A stretch of 64,000 bases of DNA, from contig NZ_JWLJ01000001.1 in the NCBI RefSeq assembly GCF_000813985.1, positions 608,453 to 672,452 of the forward strand, written 5' to 3'. The notes under the pieces were generated by a model. The model had not been told where the DNA came from. It saw only the letters and a list, made by a program, of their open reading frames with translations, and did not search any database. The stretch is from Ruegeria sp. ANG-R (lineage in GTDB: Bacteria; Pseudomonadota; Alphaproteobacteria; Rhodobacterales; Rhodobacteraceae). A program made the position numbers and the translations under genes. Positions within the stretch are counted from its first letter, which is position 1, and the number at the start of each line of letters is the position of its first letter. Below are positions 9,630-18,582 of the stretch, in pieces.

Positions 9630-10528
9630 CGCCCGATCAGCATCTTGCGCAGGCTGAACCACTGGCTGATCGCCAGACCGGCCAGGATCATTACCAGCGC
9701 AATGTAAAAGCGCACTGGCAGGGCCTCGGACAGAATCCAGGCTCCGAAGACCATTGACCAGATGGGCACCTGATAGTTCACCAGCGTCATGAACACCGAC
9801 CCGGCGCTGCGGATGATGGAAACCCGCAGCAACGTGGCGAACGCGGTCGGGATCAGGCCCAATGTGATGATCGCGAGGCCGGGGCGGGTGCCTTCCCAGA
9901 CGGGTACTCCTTCGGTCATCAGCATGATGGGCAACAGGATGACGGCTCCGACGACAAGAGTCAGCGCCGATAGCGTGACCGGGTCGATTGGCGGGCAGCG
10001 GCGGGTAAAAATCGAGGCGCTGGAATAGCAGAATGCAGCCCCGATACAGGCCAACTGCGCCAGCGGTTCGGCCCCCTGACCCAATTGCGCAAGACCAGGT
10101 CCGATCAGTACGAGCGCACCCGAAAAGCCCAACGACACACCGACCAGACGGCGCAGATTCATCGGTTCGTCCGAGAAGAAATGCGCCAGAGGCAGCACCA
10201 TCAGCGGAATCGACGCCATCGACAGCCCCGCAAAAGCTGAGGGCACATATTGCTGACCCCAACTGAGCAGAACGAAAGGCAGCGCGGTCGAAAGAACGCC
10301 GATAATGATGATCGCAATCCAAAGAGCGATATTTCCGCCGGGCAGTTTTCGGCCCGTGGCGCGCATCAACAGCAGCAGTGTAACCGCGCCAAGCGTCGTG
10401 CGTGCGGTTGCGACTGTCACCGGGCCATAGCCTTCAAGCGCTATGGCAACGACCATAAACGTAGCGCCCCAGATCAGGCCAAGAGCAATGACGCCGCTCC
10501 AGTCGCGGTAATCGGGTTGTTGAACCAT
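9626..10528 (-). CDS. DMT-superfamily (EamA) permease
   Basis: A 300-residue membrane protein with about ten hydrophobic segments in two EamA halves, the usual layout of drug/metabolite exporters. The motif [11 protein letters not shown] near the N-terminus and [14 protein letters not shown] in the second half are typical. It sits in the inner membrane and probably exports a small metabolite, but the substrate is unknown. It is convergent with glmM (four-base overlap) and divergent from the ArsR-type regulator at 10607, which is a plausible regulator of it. Confidence 0.85.
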   Translation of the reverse strand: MVQQPDYRDWSGVIALGLIWGATFMVVAIALEGYGPVTVATARTTLGAVTLLLLMRATGRKLPGGNIALWIAIIIIGVLSTALPFVLLSWGQQYVPSAFAGLSMASIPLMVLPLAHFFSDEPMNLRRLVGVSLGFSGALVLIGPGLAQLGQGAEPLAQLACIGAAFCYSSASIFTRRCPPIDPVTLSALTLVVGAVILLPIMLMTEGVPVWEGTRPGLAIITLGLIPTAFATLLRVSIIRSAGSVFMTLVNYQVPIWSMVFGAWILSEALPVRFYIALVMILAGLAISQWFSLRKMLIGR

Positions 10529-10592
10529 TCCATCCCCTTATCCCGCGAATCCGGAAGTGTCACGCGCTGATCTTGACTTATTGTTAGTTGTC

Positions 10593-10605
10593 ACTTACCG
10601 TAAGT
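10593..10605. promoter_or_regulatory. Palindromic operator candidate at ArsR-type gene
   Basis: ACTTAC-C-GTAAGT is a perfect 6+1+6 palindrome ending two bases before the regulator's ATG. A further ACTTAC follows at 10611-10616. TTGACT at 10573-10578 could be a -35 element, which would place the operator over the transcription start. It is the likely autoregulatory site; the assignment is inferred from position. Confidence 0.5.
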
Positions 10606-10606
10606 A

Positions 10607-10906
10607 ATGACTTACCAAGATGTGTTTTCCGCCTTGGGTGATTCCACCCGCCGACAGGTCTTTGAAGCCTTGGCCGATCGCCCCAGGGCCGTTGGTGATC
10701 TGGCTGCCAGCCTGCCCGTGAGCCGACCGGCGGTCTCGCAACATCTGAAAGTTCTGTCCGATGCCGGGCTCGTGGTTTGCCGGTCCGAGGGCACGCGCCG
10801 GATCTATGCCGCCCGACCCGAAGGATTGATCGAGATGCGCGCATGGGTCGAGCGTTATTGGTCGAATATTCTGGAGAGCTTCGCCGTTGAGGTGGCCGAA
10901 GGATAA
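10607..10906 (+). CDS. ArsR-family winged-helix regulator
   Basis: A 99-residue repressor-type protein consisting of one winged HTH domain: FSALGDSTRRQVFEAL, then AVGDLAASLPVSRPAVSQHLKVL as the recognition helix, then a wing with AGLVVCRSEGTRRIY. No metal-binding cysteine pair of the ArsR/SmtB type is seen, so it belongs to the non-metal branch that pairs with AHSA1/SRPBCC proteins. The SRPBCC gene starts five bases after its stop. A palindrome abuts its start codon and there is no clear ribosome binding site, so translation may be nearly leaderless. Confidence 0.88.
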   Translation: MTYQDVFSALGDSTRRQVFEALADRPRAVGDLAASLPVSRPAVSQHLKVLSDAGLVVCRSEGTRRIYAARPEGLIEMRAWVERYWSNILESFAVEVAEG

Positions 10907-10911
10907 AGCCT

Positions 10912-11367
10912 ATGAGCGATCCAATCATCAAGTCAGTTGTCGTGAATGCCCGACCGGACCGGGCTTTTGACGTTTTCGTCCATCGGATCGCCGATTGGTG
11001 GCCTTTGGATGGGCACGCCGTTTCTGCCTCGCAAGGTCAGCCCGCGCTGGCGGTCGTGATCGAACCCCGGGTTGGCGGCGCAGTGTATGAGACAATGTTT
11101 GATGGCGCACGCACGGATTGGGGTGAGGTGTTGGCCTTCGAAGAGGGCAGGTCTCTGGCATTCAGCTGGCACCCCGGTGCGAACAAGGACCGTTCTACCC
11201 GGGTCGAGGTGGAGTTCCAGGCCCTTGGCGCCGATCAAACCAAAGTGACACTGACTCATAGAGGCTGGGAGATCTGGGCGGCTGAGGCGACAGATAAGCG
11301 CACCGGATACGATAGCGGCTGGGACCACGTTCTGGCCGAATGCTACCGGAGGGCTGTTGCCTACTGA
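10912..11367 (+). CDS. SRPBCC (AHSA1-type) protein
   Basis: A 151-residue START/Bet-v-1-like protein. VVNARPDRAFDVFVHRIADWWP at the start, VGGAVYE, WGEVLAFE and LAFSWHPG are the standard AHSA1 landmarks, ending in TLTHRGWE and GWDHVLAECYRRA. The family binds small hydrophobic ligands; the actual ligand is unknown. It follows the ArsR-type regulator by five bases, the common arrangement of this pair. A hairpin starts right after the stop. Confidence 0.88.
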   Translation: MSDPIIKSVVVNARPDRAFDVFVHRIADWWPLDGHAVSASQGQPALAVVIEPRVGGAVYETMFDGARTDWGEVLAFEEGRSLAFSWHPGANKDRSTRVEVEFQALGADQTKVTLTHRGWEIWAAEATDKRTGYDSGWDHVLAECYRRAVAY

Positions 11368-11394
11368 AAAGGGCGACCACGAGGGCCGCCCTTT
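11368..11394. terminator. Bidirectional terminator between SRPBCC gene and ilvC
   Basis: AAAGGGCG (11368-11375) pairs with CGCCCTTT (11387-11394) around an 11-base loop. Both convergent genes end close by. On the minus strand the stem is followed by TTTT, so it most likely ends ilvC transcripts. Confidence 0.7.
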
Positions 11395-11412
11395 CGCTGA
11401 CAGAAATCAGGT

Positions 11413-12543
<1,131 letters not shown>

Positions 12544-12566
12544 AAACAATAAAAGACGAAAAAATC

Positions 12567-13022
12567 ATGCTTGATGACATCGATCGACGTATTCTGCGCC
12601 ATTTCCAGGCCGAACCAAGCCTGACAACGGCGGAATTGGCCGAGCGCTGCAGGATCGGTCAAGGCGTGTGCTGGCGCCGGATCGAGAAGATGCAGGCCGC
12701 AGGGATTATCGAAGGGCAGGAGGCCGTGGTCGATTGGGCGGCGCTTGGTTATGCGGTCGAGGTATCGCTGCGGGTGACGCTGGACAAGACGCAGGCGCGG
12801 GCCTTTGACGACTTTACCGCCGCCGCCCGTGAAGTCGCCGAGGTGATCGAGATCCAGACCTTTCTGGGTCGCGTGGACGTGCGTCTTTCCGTTCTGGCGC
12901 GAGATATGGGGCACTACCAGCAGGTGTATCGTGACCGCATTCTGACACTGCCTCATATCGCGGACATTGAGGCTCTGATGCATATAGCGCGGGTCAAGAG
13001 GGATGAGGTGTTGCCGATATGA
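12567..13022 (+). CDS. Lrp/AsnC-family regulator 1
   Basis: A 151-residue regulator starting LDDIDRRILRHFQAEPSLTT with an HTH (LAERCRIGQGVCWRRIEKM) and a C-terminal RAM/AsnC ligand domain (about 70-145). It probably acts as an octamer or dimer of dimers sensing an amino acid. Its ATG is 23 bases downstream of a strong palindrome. The stop overlaps the start of a second Lrp-type gene by four bases, so the two paralogues are translationally coupled and could form hetero-oligomers. Confidence 0.9.
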   Translation: MLDDIDRRILRHFQAEPSLTTAELAERCRIGQGVCWRRIEKMQAAGIIEGQEAVVDWAALGYAVEVSLRVTLDKTQARAFDDFTAAAREVAEVIEIQTFLGRVDVRLSVLARDMGHYQQVYRDRILTLPHIADIEALMHIARVKRDEVLPI

Positions 13023-13477
13023 TCGAACTGGATGAGATCGACCGGAAAATTCTACGTGCTCTGACACAGGACGCGACCCAAAGTGCCGGGGCTTTGGGCC
13101 GCAAATTCGGATTGTCTCAGCCGGCCACATGGCGCCGTATCCGGCGGATGGAAGATGCAGGAGTGATCAAGGGGCGGCGGTTGCGGCTGAATGCCGAGGC
13201 TCTTGGCTTTGGAGTAACCGTTTTTCTGGGGGTGAAGCTGGCGCGCAAAGGGCAGGTCAGTCTAGAGGATTTCGAACGCGCGGTGAGTGCCATCCCCGAG
13301 GTGCAAACAGTCGAGCATGTTCTGGGCCTATACGATTATCGCCTGCGCGTCGTCGCGCGCGATCTGTCCGATTTCGAACGGGTTTTACGACGCCGTATCA
13401 TGACCTTACCAGGCGCAGGTGATGTCGAAGCCAACGTGCTGCTGAGCGAGGAACGTCTGCCGGGACCGATCGGCTGA
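13019..13477 (+). CDS. Lrp/AsnC-family regulator 2
   Basis: A 152-residue paralogue of the preceding regulator: LDEIDRKILRALTQDATQSA, HTH with LGRKFGLSQPATWRRIRRM, and an AsnC ligand-binding domain from about residue 68. ATGA overlap with the previous gene implies coupled translation. Its role is likely shared with its partner; targets are not visible beyond the divergent ilvC. It is convergent with the GntR gene, with six bases between stop codons. Confidence 0.9.
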   Translation: MIELDEIDRKILRALTQDATQSAGALGRKFGLSQPATWRRIRRMEDAGVIKGRRLRLNAEALGFGVTVFLGVKLARKGQVSLEDFERAVSAIPEVQTVEHVLGLYDYRLRVVARDLSDFERVLRRRIMTLPGAGDVEANVLLSEERLPGPIG

Positions 13478-13483
13478 TCCGTG

Positions 13484-14185
13484 TCAGTATCTGGTGCGAA
13501 TGCGGAATCCGGGGTGATGCGTCATGCGGGCAAAGGTCATCGGTTGGCCGTTTTTCCACGTGGTTCGTTCAAGTTGAATCATTGACGTGCCGGTTGTGGT
13601 ACCCATGAACTCGGCCAGACGGCTATCGGCGGAAATGGCGCAAAACGCGATTTCTGCCTCGGTAAACGGTGCGGCGTTCAGCAACCACTCATGCGGGCCG
13701 CTTTTGTTGAGATCGGCATGTTCGACTTCGGGAACGGTGTCGATGTTGATCCAGCGTTCTTCAAGTTGGAAGGGGCGGTTATCTGCGTAATGCATACATA
13801 TCACGTGCAGCACGCGGGCATCGGGTTCGACATCCAGTTGCGAGGTCAACCAGCCGGGGCTGTGGACCACTTTCCGTTCGACCAGAGCATAGCGATAAGC
13901 CGAGTTCTGGTTTTCGACCGCCTGACGCGCCAGCGAGATTTCAAGCTTGGCTTGTTTGCGCGGCTCTTTCTTGACCCGCGTTCCGCTTTTACGCTTGCGC
14001 TCGACAAAGCCTTGCTCGGCCAGTTCACGCAACGCCCGATTGACGGTGGCGCGGGCGCAATTGAACTCTTCCGCCAGTTGGGTTTCGGTCGGCAGAAGCG
14101 AGCCCTGCGGCCAGATGCGGGCTTCAATCCGCCGTTTAACTTCGTCCCGGACGATTTGAAAGTTAATCCGCTTTTGCGTTGTCAC
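13484..14185 (-). CDS. GntR-family regulator (HutC/UTRA type)
   Basis: About 233 residues. The N-terminal winged HTH reads IVRDEVKRRIEARIWPQG, LLPTETQLAEEFNCARATVNRAL and ELAEQGFVERKRKSGTRV; the rest is a UTRA ligand domain ending MTFARMTHHPGFRIRTRY. The GTG at 14185 gives the usual short lead before the HTH; a longer frame from 14236 is possible. It is divergent from a class V aminotransferase, which it may control. The length and UTRA domain point to the histidine-utilisation-repressor-like branch, but no hut genes are nearby. Confidence 0.85.
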   Translation of the reverse strand: MTTQKRINFQIVRDEVKRRIEARIWPQGSLLPTETQLAEEFNCARATVNRALRELAEQGFVERKRKSGTRVKKEPRKQAKLEISLARQAVENQNSAYRYALVERKVVHSPGWLTSQLDVEPDARVLHVICMHYADNRPFQLEERWINIDTVPEVEHADLNKSGPHEWLLNAAPFTEAEIAFCAISADSRLAEFMGTTTGTSMIQLERTTWKNGQPMTFARMTHHPGFRIRTRY

Positions 14186-14347
14186 GAGTTGAAATATCCA
14201 TTCATGTTCTAAGTGAGCGTATCTGGTCAGAAACACGTCAGAGTGTAAAGATTAGGTGACACTGTTTGGCGTCATTTCATCCATTTGTTGCATGGGGAAA
14301 TTCAAAACAAAACCGGCGGTTGCGGTTTACCTCGGGTCAATTGATGA

Positions 14348-14372
14348 GATCGGTTTGATACTTTACCCGATC
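14348..14372. promoter_or_regulatory. Inverted repeat upstream of aminotransferase
   Basis: GATCGG (14348-14353) and CCGATC (14367-14372) are inverted copies separated by 13 bases, 45 bases before the aminotransferase ATG. It could be an operator for the divergent GntR protein. The repeat is short, so this is a weak call. Confidence 0.3.
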
Positions 14373-14417
14373 CTGACGAAGGTGCAGAAACGGTGGAGTC
14401 ACAGGAAAGGATCAAAG

Positions 14418-15545
14418 ATGCCCGCATTGCTAGAAACCATCGATCCAGACGGTCTGGAAGAATTCTCGGTTGTCTTCACAGACCGGTCGCTGAATCACAT
14501 GTCTGCGAGCTTTCAACAGGTAATGCGAGACATTTCAGGGATGCTGCGTGAGGTATACAACGCTGATGGCGTTGCGGTTATTCCCGGTGGCGGCACCTAT
14601 GGGATGGAGGCCGTAGCCCGGCAATTTGCGCGCGGTGCCGATGTTCTGGTGGTGCGCAACGGCTGGTTTTCTTACCGGTGGAGCCAGATTATCGAATCTG
14701 GTGCTCTGACATCCTCGACCACGGTACTCAAAGCGCGTGAGACAGGAAATGCCAGCCCCTCGCCGTTCGCGCCTGCACCAATTGATGAGGTTGTGGCGAC
14801 AATCAAAGAGAACCGCCCGGATATTGTCTTTGCACCGCATGTTGAGACTGCGGCCGGAGTGATTCTGCCGGAGGAGTACGTGACGGCGATGGCCGCCGCG
14901 GCGCATGAGGTGGGTGCGTTGATGGTGCTGGATTGTATCGCCTCAGGCTGTGCGTGGGTCGATATGAAGGCGACCGGCGTCGACGTGCTGATTTCGGCCC
15001 CGCAAAAGGGCTGGAGCGCGACACCCTGCGCTGGTCTTGTGATGCTGTCCGAACGGGCCGAGGCGCGGCTGGCCGAGACCACATCGGACAGTTTCGCCAT
15101 CGATCTCAAGAAGTGGCGTCAGATCATGCAGGCCTATGAGAATGGGGGCCATGCCTACCACGCCACCATGCCTACGGATTCCCTGCGTGCTTTCCGCGAT
15201 ACGATGGCCGAAACCCGGGATTATGGTTTCGAAAAGCTGCGCGCGGCACAGTGGGCTTTGGGCGATGGTGTGCGGGCATACTTGAAGGATAAGGGCGTCA
15301 TGTCCGTTGCGGCAGATGGTTTCGGCGCGCCGGGCGTCGTGGTCAGCTACACAGCAGACCCCGAGATTCAGAACGGTAAGAAGTTCGCGGCGCTTGGAAT
15401 GCAGATTGCAGCGGGTGTGCCCTTGCAATGTGATGAGCCCGAAGGGTTCAGCACCTTCCGCCTGGGCCTGTTCGGCCTCGATAAGCTGTATGATGTTGAT
15501 GGCACCATCGCGCGTTTGAAGCGGGTTCTGGATCAGGTGCTTTGA
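14418..15545 (+). CDS. Class V PLP-dependent aminotransferase
   Basis: A 375-residue fold-type I enzyme. VIPGGGTYGMEAVARQF binds the PLP phosphate region, VLDCIASGCAWVD holds the PLP-ring Asp (about 172), and ISAPQKGWSATPC carries the Schiff-base Lys (about 197). The family includes alanine/serine-glyoxylate and 2-aminoethylphosphonate-pyruvate aminotransferases; no neighbour decides the substrate, and no phn genes are present. AGGAAAGGA precedes the ATG at 14418; an upstream in-frame extension lacks a good start. It is divergent from a GntR regulator and ends at a strong hairpin. Confidence 0.85.
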   Translation: MPALLETIDPDGLEEFSVVFTDRSLNHMSASFQQVMRDISGMLREVYNADGVAVIPGGGTYGMEAVARQFARGADVLVVRNGWFSYRWSQIIESGALTSSTTVLKARETGNASPSPFAPAPIDEVVATIKENRPDIVFAPHVETAAGVILPEEYVTAMAAAAHEVGALMVLDCIASGCAWVDMKATGVDVLISAPQKGWSATPCAGLVMLSERAEARLAETTSDSFAIDLKKWRQIMQAYENGGHAYHATMPTDSLRAFRDTMAETRDYGFEKLRAAQWALGDGVRAYLKDKGVMSVAADGFGAPGVVVSYTADPEIQNGKKFAALGMQIAAGVPLQCDEPEGFSTFRLGLFGLDKLYDVDGTIARLKRVLDQVL

Positions 15546-15551
15546 CCGGGT

Positions 15552-15569
15552 GGCGGGACGAAGCCCGCC
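15552..15569. terminator. Terminator between aminotransferase and UbiH-type gene
   Basis: GGCGGG (15552-15557) pairs with CCCGCC (15564-15569) around ACGAAG. It lies between two convergent stop codons and probably serves both directions. Confidence 0.6.
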
Positions 15570-15575
15570 CTGCGT

Positions 15576-16772
15576 TTATCGAACGCCGAGGCCCATCTGC
15601 ATCAGCGTCTTGCGCACCGGCGGCAGAGAATAGAGCGCGTTCAGCCCCATCGCGCGGGCATCGCGCAAGGGTCGCGCCTCGATCATCGAGGCGCGGTTCA
15701 GCAGGTCGATGCCTTTGACGCGTAGTTCGATTTCGGTATGACGGGCCCTGTGATAAGCGTCGAGCATCTGTGCATCGCCCAGCCCGTCAGGACGCGCTTG
15801 TGCCAGTTCCAACAGGGTGCGCAGGTCGCCCAGCGACATGTTTAGCCCTTGCGCCCCGATTGGCGGCACGACATGCGCGGCCTCGGCCATCAGCGCGATG
15901 CGCTCGCCCGAAAGGCGTTCCGCCGATTGGCTGATGATCGGCCAGATCGTCCGGCGCGAGGCCAGTTTCAACGGTCCAAACAACCCGCACGAACGTTCGG
16001 TCATTGCGGCCTCGAAAGCTTCATCCTCAAGGGTGAGCAACTCAACCGCACGCGGGCCACGCTCCATCCAGACGATGGCTGAAGAGGGCTGACCCTGCCA
16101 ATCCGGCAGGGGAACCAGAGTGAAAGGCCCGCCCGAACGGTGGATTTCGGTCGATACATTGTCATGCGGAATCGGATGCGTGACCGCAAAAGCCAACGCT
16201 TTCTGGCCATAGCGTGTGGTATGGATGTTGATCCTGGCAGCCTCGCGCATCGGAGAGCTACGCCCGTCGGCGGCAACCACCAGTTTACAGTGGACGCGGC
16301 TGCCATCGCTCAGGCCGACGCGCGCCTCGGCCGTTCGGGTGAAAAGGCTGACGGTGCCGGTGCCGGGGCGAAAATCGACATTGGGCAATTCGGCCAGCCG
16401 AGCCACCATTTCACGCCGTAGCAGCCAGTTGGGCAGGTTCCAGCCAAAGGGGCGGTCCGAAATATCGGCGGCGTTGAAATCGCGCACCACACGCGGCTCG
16501 GGCACATCGCCGCCCGCATCCACGATGCGCATGACCTGCAGGGGGGCGGCATGGGCATCCAGCCGGTGCCACAGACCGCATTGTTCCAGCAAGCTGTGCG
16601 CTGGCTGCAGAAACGCCGTGGTGCGAAGGTCTGATCCGGCCGCATCCCGTTCGGTTATCGGTGGGGTGGGGTCTACGCAGATCACGTCGAACCCGGCGGC
16701 TCCGAAGGCTGCGGCGGCGGTCAGTCCGGCGATGCCGCCGCCGGAAATCAGGATGTCACACTTGTCAGCCAT
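15576..16772 (-). CDS. UbiH/UbiF-family FAD monooxygenase
   Basis: A 398-residue flavoprotein. The N-terminal dinucleotide motif is ILISGGGIAGLTAAAAFGAAG, the middle carries LVVAADGRSSPMRE (the DG motif) and the C-terminal FAD motif is LMAEAAHVVPPIGAQGLNMSLGD. These mark ubiquinone-biosynthesis hydroxylases that add an oxygen to the quinone ring. Which ring carbon it hydroxylates (UbiH, UbiF, UbiI or alphaproteobacterial UbiL type) cannot be told from sequence reading. It is followed by a shared terminator and preceded by a small membrane-protein gene on the same strand. Confidence 0.88.
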   Translation of the reverse strand: MADKCDILISGGGIAGLTAAAAFGAAGFDVICVDPTPPITERDAAGSDLRTTAFLQPAHSLLEQCGLWHRLDAHAAPLQVMRIVDAGGDVPEPRVVRDFNAADISDRPFGWNLPNWLLRREMVARLAELPNVDFRPGTGTVSLFTRTAEARVGLSDGSRVHCKLVVAADGRSSPMREAARINIHTTRYGQKALAFAVTHPIPHDNVSTEIHRSGGPFTLVPLPDWQGQPSSAIVWMERGPRAVELLTLEDEAFEAAMTERSCGLFGPLKLASRRTIWPIISQSAERLSGERIALMAEAAHVVPPIGAQGLNMSLGDLRTLLELAQARPDGLGDAQMLDAYHRARHTEIELRVKGIDLLNRASMIEARPLRDARAMGLNALYSLPPVRKTLMQMGLGVR

Positions 16773-16849
16773 GGTACGCGCCTTTCCAATCTTGCGCAGA
16801 ACCTAGTGCCGATGCATGGCAAGCGCCAAGTGACATCCTGTCTCGTTTC

Positions 16850-17098
16850 TTAACCGCGAGAGATCAGGATGAGGATCAGGAACATCACCGGGACCATCAT
16901 GACAGCGGGAATATAGAGCCCCGGAAGGCCGAACAGCATTACTGAACAGCCCCACATGCTGGCAATGGCGGCTGCGGTATAATACCAGTCGTCGGCCGTA
17001 CCATTGGCCGCGTCTCGGGCCATCCAGCCAAACAAGGGTACTGCAAACAACAGGCGCTGCCAGATGGGCAGGCGGCGGGGCATCTCGATCGCGCTCAT
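16850..17098 (-). CDS. Small hydrophobic membrane protein
   Basis: An 82-residue protein with a basic N-terminus (MSAIEMPRRLPIWQRLL) and three likely membrane segments, the last ending MFLILILISRG. A GGAG six bases before the ATG at 17098 supports this start over a GTG at 17122. The segment FGWMARDAANGTADDWYY between helices looks conserved-protein-like, but I recognise no function. It lies between the UbiH-type gene and the nucleotidase on the same strand. Confidence 0.7.
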   Translation of the reverse strand: MSAIEMPRRLPIWQRLLFAVPLFGWMARDAANGTADDWYYTAAAIASMWGCSVMLFGLPGLYIPAVMMVPVMFLILILISRG

Positions 17099-17183
17099 GG
17101 GGGTCTCCGTTCCGTTCGTCACTGCGGCGCATATAGGTGAGTCGTTGCAGCGCTGGCAGATGCAGATCGTCGCAGTGCGACAT

Positions 17184-17828
17184 TCAGACCAGGCGCGAAA
17201 GAAAGGCGGTCAGATCGTCGGTGTGGTGGTGAATGTGATCGGCCTCGTGCGGGTCCGGCGCAACGTGAACGGTGCGCATTCCCATCTCATGCGGGGCGGC
17301 CAGATTGCGGGGATCATCCTCGAACATGGCGGCCTGTCGTGTCCGGATACCGTCTTGGGCGAAGATCGCCTCGAACGCGGCTTTTTCGGGCTTGGGGCGA
17401 TAGCCCGCATGTTCAACGCCATAAATCGCATCGAACAGACCGGAGAGCCCGCGCGCGGCCAGAACCCGCTCGGCATAAGGCGCGCTGCCATTGGTATAGA
17501 CGATGCGCCGGCCGGGCAGGGCCCGGATATAGTCGGCAAGCTCTGCATCCGGTTCCATATGGCTCATGTCAACCTGATGCACTGCGTGCAGATACGGATC
17601 GGGGTCCAGATCGTGTTCGGCCATCAGGCCCGCAAGCGTGGTGCCGTATTCCCGCCAGTAATGCGAGCGCAGCCGGTCCGCCTCGGTCCGATCCACGCCA
17701 ATGGCTTGCACCACGTAATCTGTCATCAGCACCTCGATCTGATCGAATAGGCGCATCTGCGGCGGGTAGAGCGTGTTGTCGAGGTCGAACACCCATTGGG
17801 TGACGTGCGAGAAGGCAGGTTTCACCAT
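17184..17828 (-). CDS. HAD-type pyrimidine 5'-nucleotidase
   Basis: A 214-residue haloacid-dehalogenase protein. WVFDLDNTLYPP (nucleophile Asp about 15, acid Asp about 17), RRIVYTNGSAPYAERVL (motif II) and YRPKPEKAAFE with FEDDPRNL (motifs III and IV) fit the SDT1/YjjG-like nucleotidases that remove phosphate from UMP or CMP. The alternative is a generic phosphoglycolate-type HAD phosphatase, but the DNTLYP form favours nucleotidase. Divergent from a FadR-type regulator. Confidence 0.88.
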   Translation of the reverse strand: MVKPAFSHVTQWVFDLDNTLYPPQMRLFDQIEVLMTDYVVQAIGVDRTEADRLRSHYWREYGTTLAGLMAEHDLDPDPYLHAVHQVDMSHMEPDAELADYIRALPGRRIVYTNGSAPYAERVLAARGLSGLFDAIYGVEHAGYRPKPEKAAFEAIFAQDGIRTRQAAMFEDDPRNLAAPHEMGMRTVHVAPDPHEADHIHHHTDDLTAFLSRLV

Positions 17829-17928
17829 GCCTTGGGTTTAGGGCGATAGTTCCGTGTTTTCAATGCCGCTCTTGATCGCGGGGGCGTGAGACGGCTAGAC
17901 ATGTCCGAACGAGGAGACCTGACAGCCG

Positions 17929-18576
17929 ATGCCCCAATCCAAACAATCCAATACGGATGCCTATAGCCTGATACTCGAAGCGATCGACGTCGGCGTTTAC
18001 AAGCCCGGCGACCGGCTGGTGGAAAGCGAACTGGCCGAGCGGTTTGGAGTCTCGCGCACCCCGATCCGCGAGGCGTTGCAGCGGCTTGAAACTCAATCTC
18101 TGCTGGAACGCGACGGGCGGTCGTTGATTGTGGCGTCGCTGGACCATAACCAGATGGCAGAGCTTTATGTTGTGCGGCGCGAACTGGAGGGGCTGGCGGC
18201 GCGGCTGGCGGCCAGGCACGCGACGGAAGAGGAAGTCCGTGTGCTGCAGGAAATGGTTGCCGCCGATGACGCGCTGGTGGGTGATCCTCCGGCTTTGTCA
18301 CGCGCCAACCGGCGGTTTCACGAGCAGATTCATCTGGCCTCGCACAACCGTTATCTGGTGCAGCAACTGGATCTGGTGCATCGAACCATGGCGTTGATGG
18401 CGACCACATCTCTTGCGGCCGAGGGCCGGGGTGAGATTGCGCAGGGTGAACACAAGGGCATTGTCGAAGCCATCGCCGCGCGCGACGAGGAGGGCGCGGC
18501 GCGGGCCTTGCAGGACCATATCTCGGTCGCGTTCATGACCCGATTGAAGCAGGATGCGATACGGCGCGAGAAATAA
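17929..18576 (+). CDS. GntR-family regulator (FCD type)
   Basis: A 215-residue regulator with an N-terminal HTH (VYKPGDRLVESELAERFGVS, then RTPIREALQRLETQSLLERDG) and an alpha-helical FCD domain with MAELYVVRRELEGLAARLAA, NRRFHEQIHLASHNRYL and a HKGIVEAIAARD segment, whose histidines usually bind a metal and carboxylate ligand. It probably senses an organic acid. The target is unknown; it is divergent from the nucleotidase and convergent with the glycosyltransferase six bases away. Confidence 0.9.
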   Translation: MPQSKQSNTDAYSLILEAIDVGVYKPGDRLVESELAERFGVSRTPIREALQRLETQSLLERDGRSLIVASLDHNQMAELYVVRRELEGLAARLAARHATEEEVRVLQEMVAADDALVGDPPALSRANRRFHEQIHLASHNRYLVQQLDLVHRTMALMATTSLAAEGRGEIAQGEHKGIVEAIAARDEEGAARALQDHISVAFMTRLKQDAIRREK

Positions 18577-18582
18577 CCGGGC

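Noticed and set aside
14418-15545. Aminotransferase as PhnW or as the aspartate-glyoxylate enzyme BhcA
   Set aside because: No phosphonate genes and no beta-hydroxyaspartate-cycle genes (bhcB, bhcC, bhcD) are nearby, so a specific name is not justified.
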